Assembly: GCA_965223825.1 (NCBI GenBank)
Contig: OZ245018.1
Location: forward strand, 2,480,001 to 2,544,000
Origin: CAJXQU01 sp965223825
Lineage (GTDB): Bacteria; Pseudomonadota; Gammaproteobacteria; CAJXQU01
Length of the DNA: 64,000 bases
Reading direction: 5' to 3'
In this document: piece after piece, positions 61,464-64,000 of the stretch
Numbering within the stretch: the first letter of the stretch is position 1
Layout of the letters: the number at the start of each line of letters is the position of its first letter
Program-made: the position numbers and the translations under genes
Notes under the pieces: generated by a model
Told to the model about the DNA's origin: nothing
What the model saw: only the letters and a program-made list of their open reading frames with translations
The model's database searches: none

Positions 61464-62420
61464 TCAGGACAAAAATAATTGACCTTTGTTCACTATTTGT
61501 AAAATTTCATTGATCGCATTGTTTTGGTCGACAAACACTCTGAAAGCGGACGTTTCGGAACGAAACCAAGTCATTTGTCGTTTCGCTAATTGTCGCGTCG
61601 CGATGACAGCACGTTCGCGCATTTCGTTCCGATCAAGATCACCTTCTAGGTATTGCCAGACCTGTCGATAGCCGACTAGTCGCATTGATGGTGATGTAGC
61701 ATCGAGCTCATAACGTTGTCGGATGTCCTGCAATTCATCGACCAGCCCCATTTCAAGCATCTGATCAAATCGTCGTGTGAGTCGGTCATGTAACCAGCCT
61801 CTTTCGGCAGGCTCGAGGATAACACGCTTAATTGTCTCTAAAGGCGTGTATTTTTCCCGATCTTTCTGATGTTCCGTAAGGCTTTTCCCACTGATCAAAA
61901 ATACTTCCAGCGCCCGTTCAATCCGTTGTGGATCGTTAGGGTGAATGCGTGCCGCAGAATCAGGATCGACATCTGCAAGACGACCATGCATCGCTTCCCA
62001 ACCTATTTCGTCCGCCTCTTTCTCGATTTTCTCACGGACAACAGGATCTGCTGAAGGTAATTCTGATAAGCCATCCAACAGCGCACGAAAGTATAAACCC
62101 GTGCCACCGACGAGCAAGGGAATTTTCCCGCTTGATCGAATGGATTGCATTAATTGTTGAGCATCGTCACGAAAGCGTGCGGCGGAGTACACCTCTTCTG
62201 GTGTGATCAGGTTAATCAAATGATGTGGCGCTTGTTCAAGCACCATCCGATCAGGCTTCGCCGTACCGATGTCCATGTCCTGATAAACTAACGCAGAGTC
62301 GACACTGATAATTTCGTACGGATAGCGCGCGACTAATTCAACGGCGAGATCGGTCTTGCCTGTCCCTGTCGGTCCCATGATCGCAAGCGCAGGCAATGCT
62401 GAATGGGCTTGTTCCGTCAC
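61464..62420 (-). CDS. miaA: tRNA dimethylallyltransferase MiaA
   Basis: Prenylates A37 of UNN-reading tRNAs. The 318-aa protein has the P-loop GPTGTGKTDLAVELV, DSALVYQDMDIGTAKP, VGGTGLYFRALLDGLS, and the late RQLAKRQMTWFRSE. Overlaps mutL by 4 nt. The 183-nt gap to hfq holds the hfq leader and probable promoter. Confidence 0.97.
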   Translation of the reverse strand: MTEQAHSALPALAIMGPTGTGKTDLAVELVARYPYEIISVDSALVYQDMDIGTAKPDRMVLEQAPHHLINLITPEEVYSAARFRDDAQQLMQSIRSSGKIPLLVGGTGLYFRALLDGLSELPSADPVVREKIEKEADEIGWEAMHGRLADVDPDSAARIHPNDPQRIERALEVFLISGKSLTEHQKDREKYTPLETIKRVILEPAERGWLHDRLTRRFDQMLEMGLVDELQDIRQRYELDATSPSMRLVGYRQVWQYLEGDLDRNEMRERAVIATRQLAKRQMTWFRSETSAFRVFVDQNNAINEILQIVNKGQLFLS

Positions 62421-64000
62421 TGCTGCGCACCCTGCTGTAGTAGCGTCATCAAATCCGCTTCTGTTATCCGTCGTACAAAACTTGCTTCCATCTCCAGCAC
62501 ATCCAAGACATTTGCTTGTGTCACTGCTTGGAGCACATTCTGATCCGATAAGACAGCGACATGCGCTTTTGCCATAAATTCAATCGTTTCATCCACCGTG
62601 GAATTGATCGGAAACGCTTTCCAAAACTCATTGGTTACACATGCTTGAGAAAGACACGTTGGTATTGCACCTACAATTAACTTCCCATCTCGTTCTATTA
62701 GTGTAAAACCCAAACGCTGCAAACGTGACTCATATTCTTGCATAACGCGACTTAGCAGCTGATCGAGTTGGAGCGAAACCGGGAACAATAGCGGCGCTGA
62801 CAACACCTTACCCATTCGCCACTGATGTTGAAGATCGCGATCAACATACCAACAATAGGCCCGCCGGAAAGGCATCAACAATAGTTCGTTTCGAGTAGCG
62901 TTTTCATCTTTCCGACGCACGAGTAATAATTCGCCAAGTACCCAATTAGATTCACTTAAACTGATCGAAGATGGCGTTGCATACCGTGCTCCCGTCTCAC
63001 GAACGACTGTTGTTGCTTCATAGTGAGTTTCAGGCCGGCATATCGACGACTCGCGCGTCATTTTCGATTTAGGAAATGCAGTCGAAGGATTCACTACCGA
63101 ACGTGGCTCAGCTACTAGCATCGTTGACTGCTGCCTAGGCCCCTCACCCTCGCGTTGTTCGGCCTTCGTTAGAAGCGCATGCAACGAAGCATAAACCGCA
63201 TCATGCACCTCGCGCATGCGTGCAAAACGGACTTCCGTTTTTGCTGGATGTACATTCACATCGACTTGCGCAGGATCGATCGTCATTGAAAGGAAATAGG
63301 CAGCATATCGCCCTTCTGGAATCACGCCTTGATACGCTTTATTAATTGCATGATTCAGTCGCTTGTCTTTCACTATTCGACCATTCAAGGCAAAGAACTG
63401 ACTGTCGTTTACCGTCCGTGCCGCGGCTGAAAACCCGATCCAACCCTCTAGCGCGAGTCCCTCAAATTCGCTATTAATTTGTCCTGCATTTTCAAGAAAG
63501 CGCGACCCTAAGATGACTCGAACACGCGCTGCATTCTCCCTATCGTTACAAGCATTTGCACGCAAGATAACCCGGCCGTTATGGCGCAACTTAAACCCGA
63601 CTCGTGGATGTGAGATCGCCACCTGTCGGACCCATTGCAGAATTTGATAAAACTCCGTTCGTTCTGATCGCAGGAATTTTCGTCTTGCCGGTGTGTTATA
63701 AAAAAGATCTCGACACTCGACGGTTGTTCCGATCGGATGAGATGCAGGTGCGATCGGCTCTGCTTCGTCCCGTCCTGCATGATGTAAGCACCACGCGTGC
63801 TCCTGATCAGCATGTCGAGACGTGATCGTAAACCGTGAAACAGCCGCTATGCTCGGCAATGCTTCACCACGAAAACCCATCGTTAATAAAGTGTGAAGAT
63901 CGGACAGGCGTTTGATCTTGCTTGTTGCGTGTCGCGTCAGCGCCAGCGACAGCTCGGTTTCGCGAATGCCACGGCCATCATCTTGCACGCGGATCAGTTG
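62417..64000 (-). CDS. mutL: DNA mismatch repair protein MutL (partial, N-terminus beyond right edge)
   Basis: The frame is open to the right edge (QLIRV just before QDDGRGI), so the true start is outside. Seen are the GHKL ATPase motifs DDGRGIRE and TMGFRGEALPSIAAV, the DNA-binding linker, and a C-terminal dimerisation domain. The last part lacks the metal-binding DQHAxxE endonuclease motif, as in the E. coli type that works with MutH. The Met-like start at 63988 is a GTG inside the gene. Confidence 0.97.
   Translation of the reverse strand, partial: QLIRVQDDGRGIRETELSLALTRHATSKIKRLSDLHTLLTMGFRGEALPSIAAVSRFTITSRHADQEHAWCLHHAGRDEAEPIAPASHPIGTTVECRDLFYNTPARRKFLRSERTEFYQILQWVRQVAISHPRVGFKLRHNGRVILRANACNDRENAARVRVILGSRFLENAGQINSEFEGLALEGWIGFSAAARTVNDSQFFALNGRIVKDKRLNHAINKAYQGVIPEGRYAAYFLSMTIDPAQVDVNVHPAKTEVRFARMREVHDAVYASLHALLTKAEQREGEGPRQQSTMLVAEPRSVVNPSTAFPKSKMTRESSICRPETHYEATTVVRETGARYATPSSISLSESNWVLGELLLVRRKDENATRNELLLMPFRRAYCWYVDRDLQHQWRMGKVLSAPLLFPVSLQLDQLLSRVMQEYESRLQRLGFTLIERDGKLIVGAIPTCLSQACVTNEFWKAFPINSTVDETIEFMAKAHVAVLSDQNVLQAVTQANVLDVLEMEASFVRRITEADLMTLLQQGAQQ

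Noticed and set aside
63508..63825. Small frames inside mutL on both strands
   Set aside because: mutL has intact motifs in its own frame across this region.

Overview
The window is a chromosomal segment of a Gram-negative, gammaproteobacterial methylotroph with moderate G+C. Several gene orders are of gammaproteobacterial type: rpsP-rimM-trmD-rplS, mutL-miaA-hfq-hflX-hflKC-DUF2065-hisZ-purA, trpF-trpB-trpA-accD-folC-dedD-cvpA-purF-metZ, surE-pcm-nlpD, and ccmA to ccmI. Methylotrophy is inferred from a serine-cycle operon plus a XoxF-type (lanthanide-dependent) methanol dehydrogenase. I see no rRNA, tRNA, CRISPR array, insertion sequence, prophage or integrase. The most accessory-looking part is about 24.4-39.4 kb.

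Layout. 1-7.5 kb (minus strand): operon sga-mcl-mtkA-mtkB-hprA-ppc, which recycles glyoxylate and fixes CO2 in the serine cycle; ppc runs off the left edge. 7.8-16.7 kb (minus): trpF-trpB-trpA-accD-folC-dedD-cvpA-purF, then metZ behind a SAM-II-type riboswitch with a readable terminator/antiterminator. 16.8-21.8 kb (minus): sodB, argD, argF, surE, pcm, nlpD; the rpoS gene usual after nlpD is absent. 21.9-22.1 kb: candidate plus-strand small RNA. 22.1-24.4 kb: parC. 24.5-29.9 kb (minus): xoxF with a long leader, a small cysteine-containing periplasmic protein, a lone fliK, rsmJ and msrA. 30.1-31.6 kb (plus): a dicarboxylate/amino-acid symporter and a GIY-YIG protein. 31.7-33.6 kb (minus): rpsP-rimM-trmD-rplS. 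33.7 kb (plus): 5-formyl-THF cyclo-ligase. 34.4-38 kb (minus): a PEP-CTERM-like protein with a 12-bp tandem repeat, a SHOCT-domain protein with a nearly leaderless promoter, and a porin with phased promoter repeats. 38.4-39.4 kb (plus): beta-propeller lipoprotein. 39.4-41.3 kb (minus): parE. 41.5-44.1 kb (plus): BON/LysM protein, xseB, ispA, folE2. 44.2-64 kb (minus): mutL (cut by the right edge), miaA, hfq, hflX, hflK, hflC, DUF2065, hisZ, purA, complete ccmABCDEFGHI, ftsK, lolA and a small coiled-coil protein.

How it fits together. XoxF would oxidise methanol in the periplasm and needs a c-type cytochrome as electron acceptor, which the complete Ccm system could mature. C1 units bound to tetrahydrofolate (folE2, folC and the cyclo-ligase bear on folate supply) would enter the serine cycle, whose cleavage and regeneration half is the first operon. 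MetZ makes homocysteine and is placed under SAM feedback by the riboswitch.

The strongest non-coding signals are the SAM-II riboswitch with its expression platform, the small RNA with a C-rich loop beside parC, the structured xoxF leader, and the phased repeats at the porin promoter. I did not find clear evidence of a wholly new multi-gene system; most coding content is recognisable housekeeping or methylotrophy.
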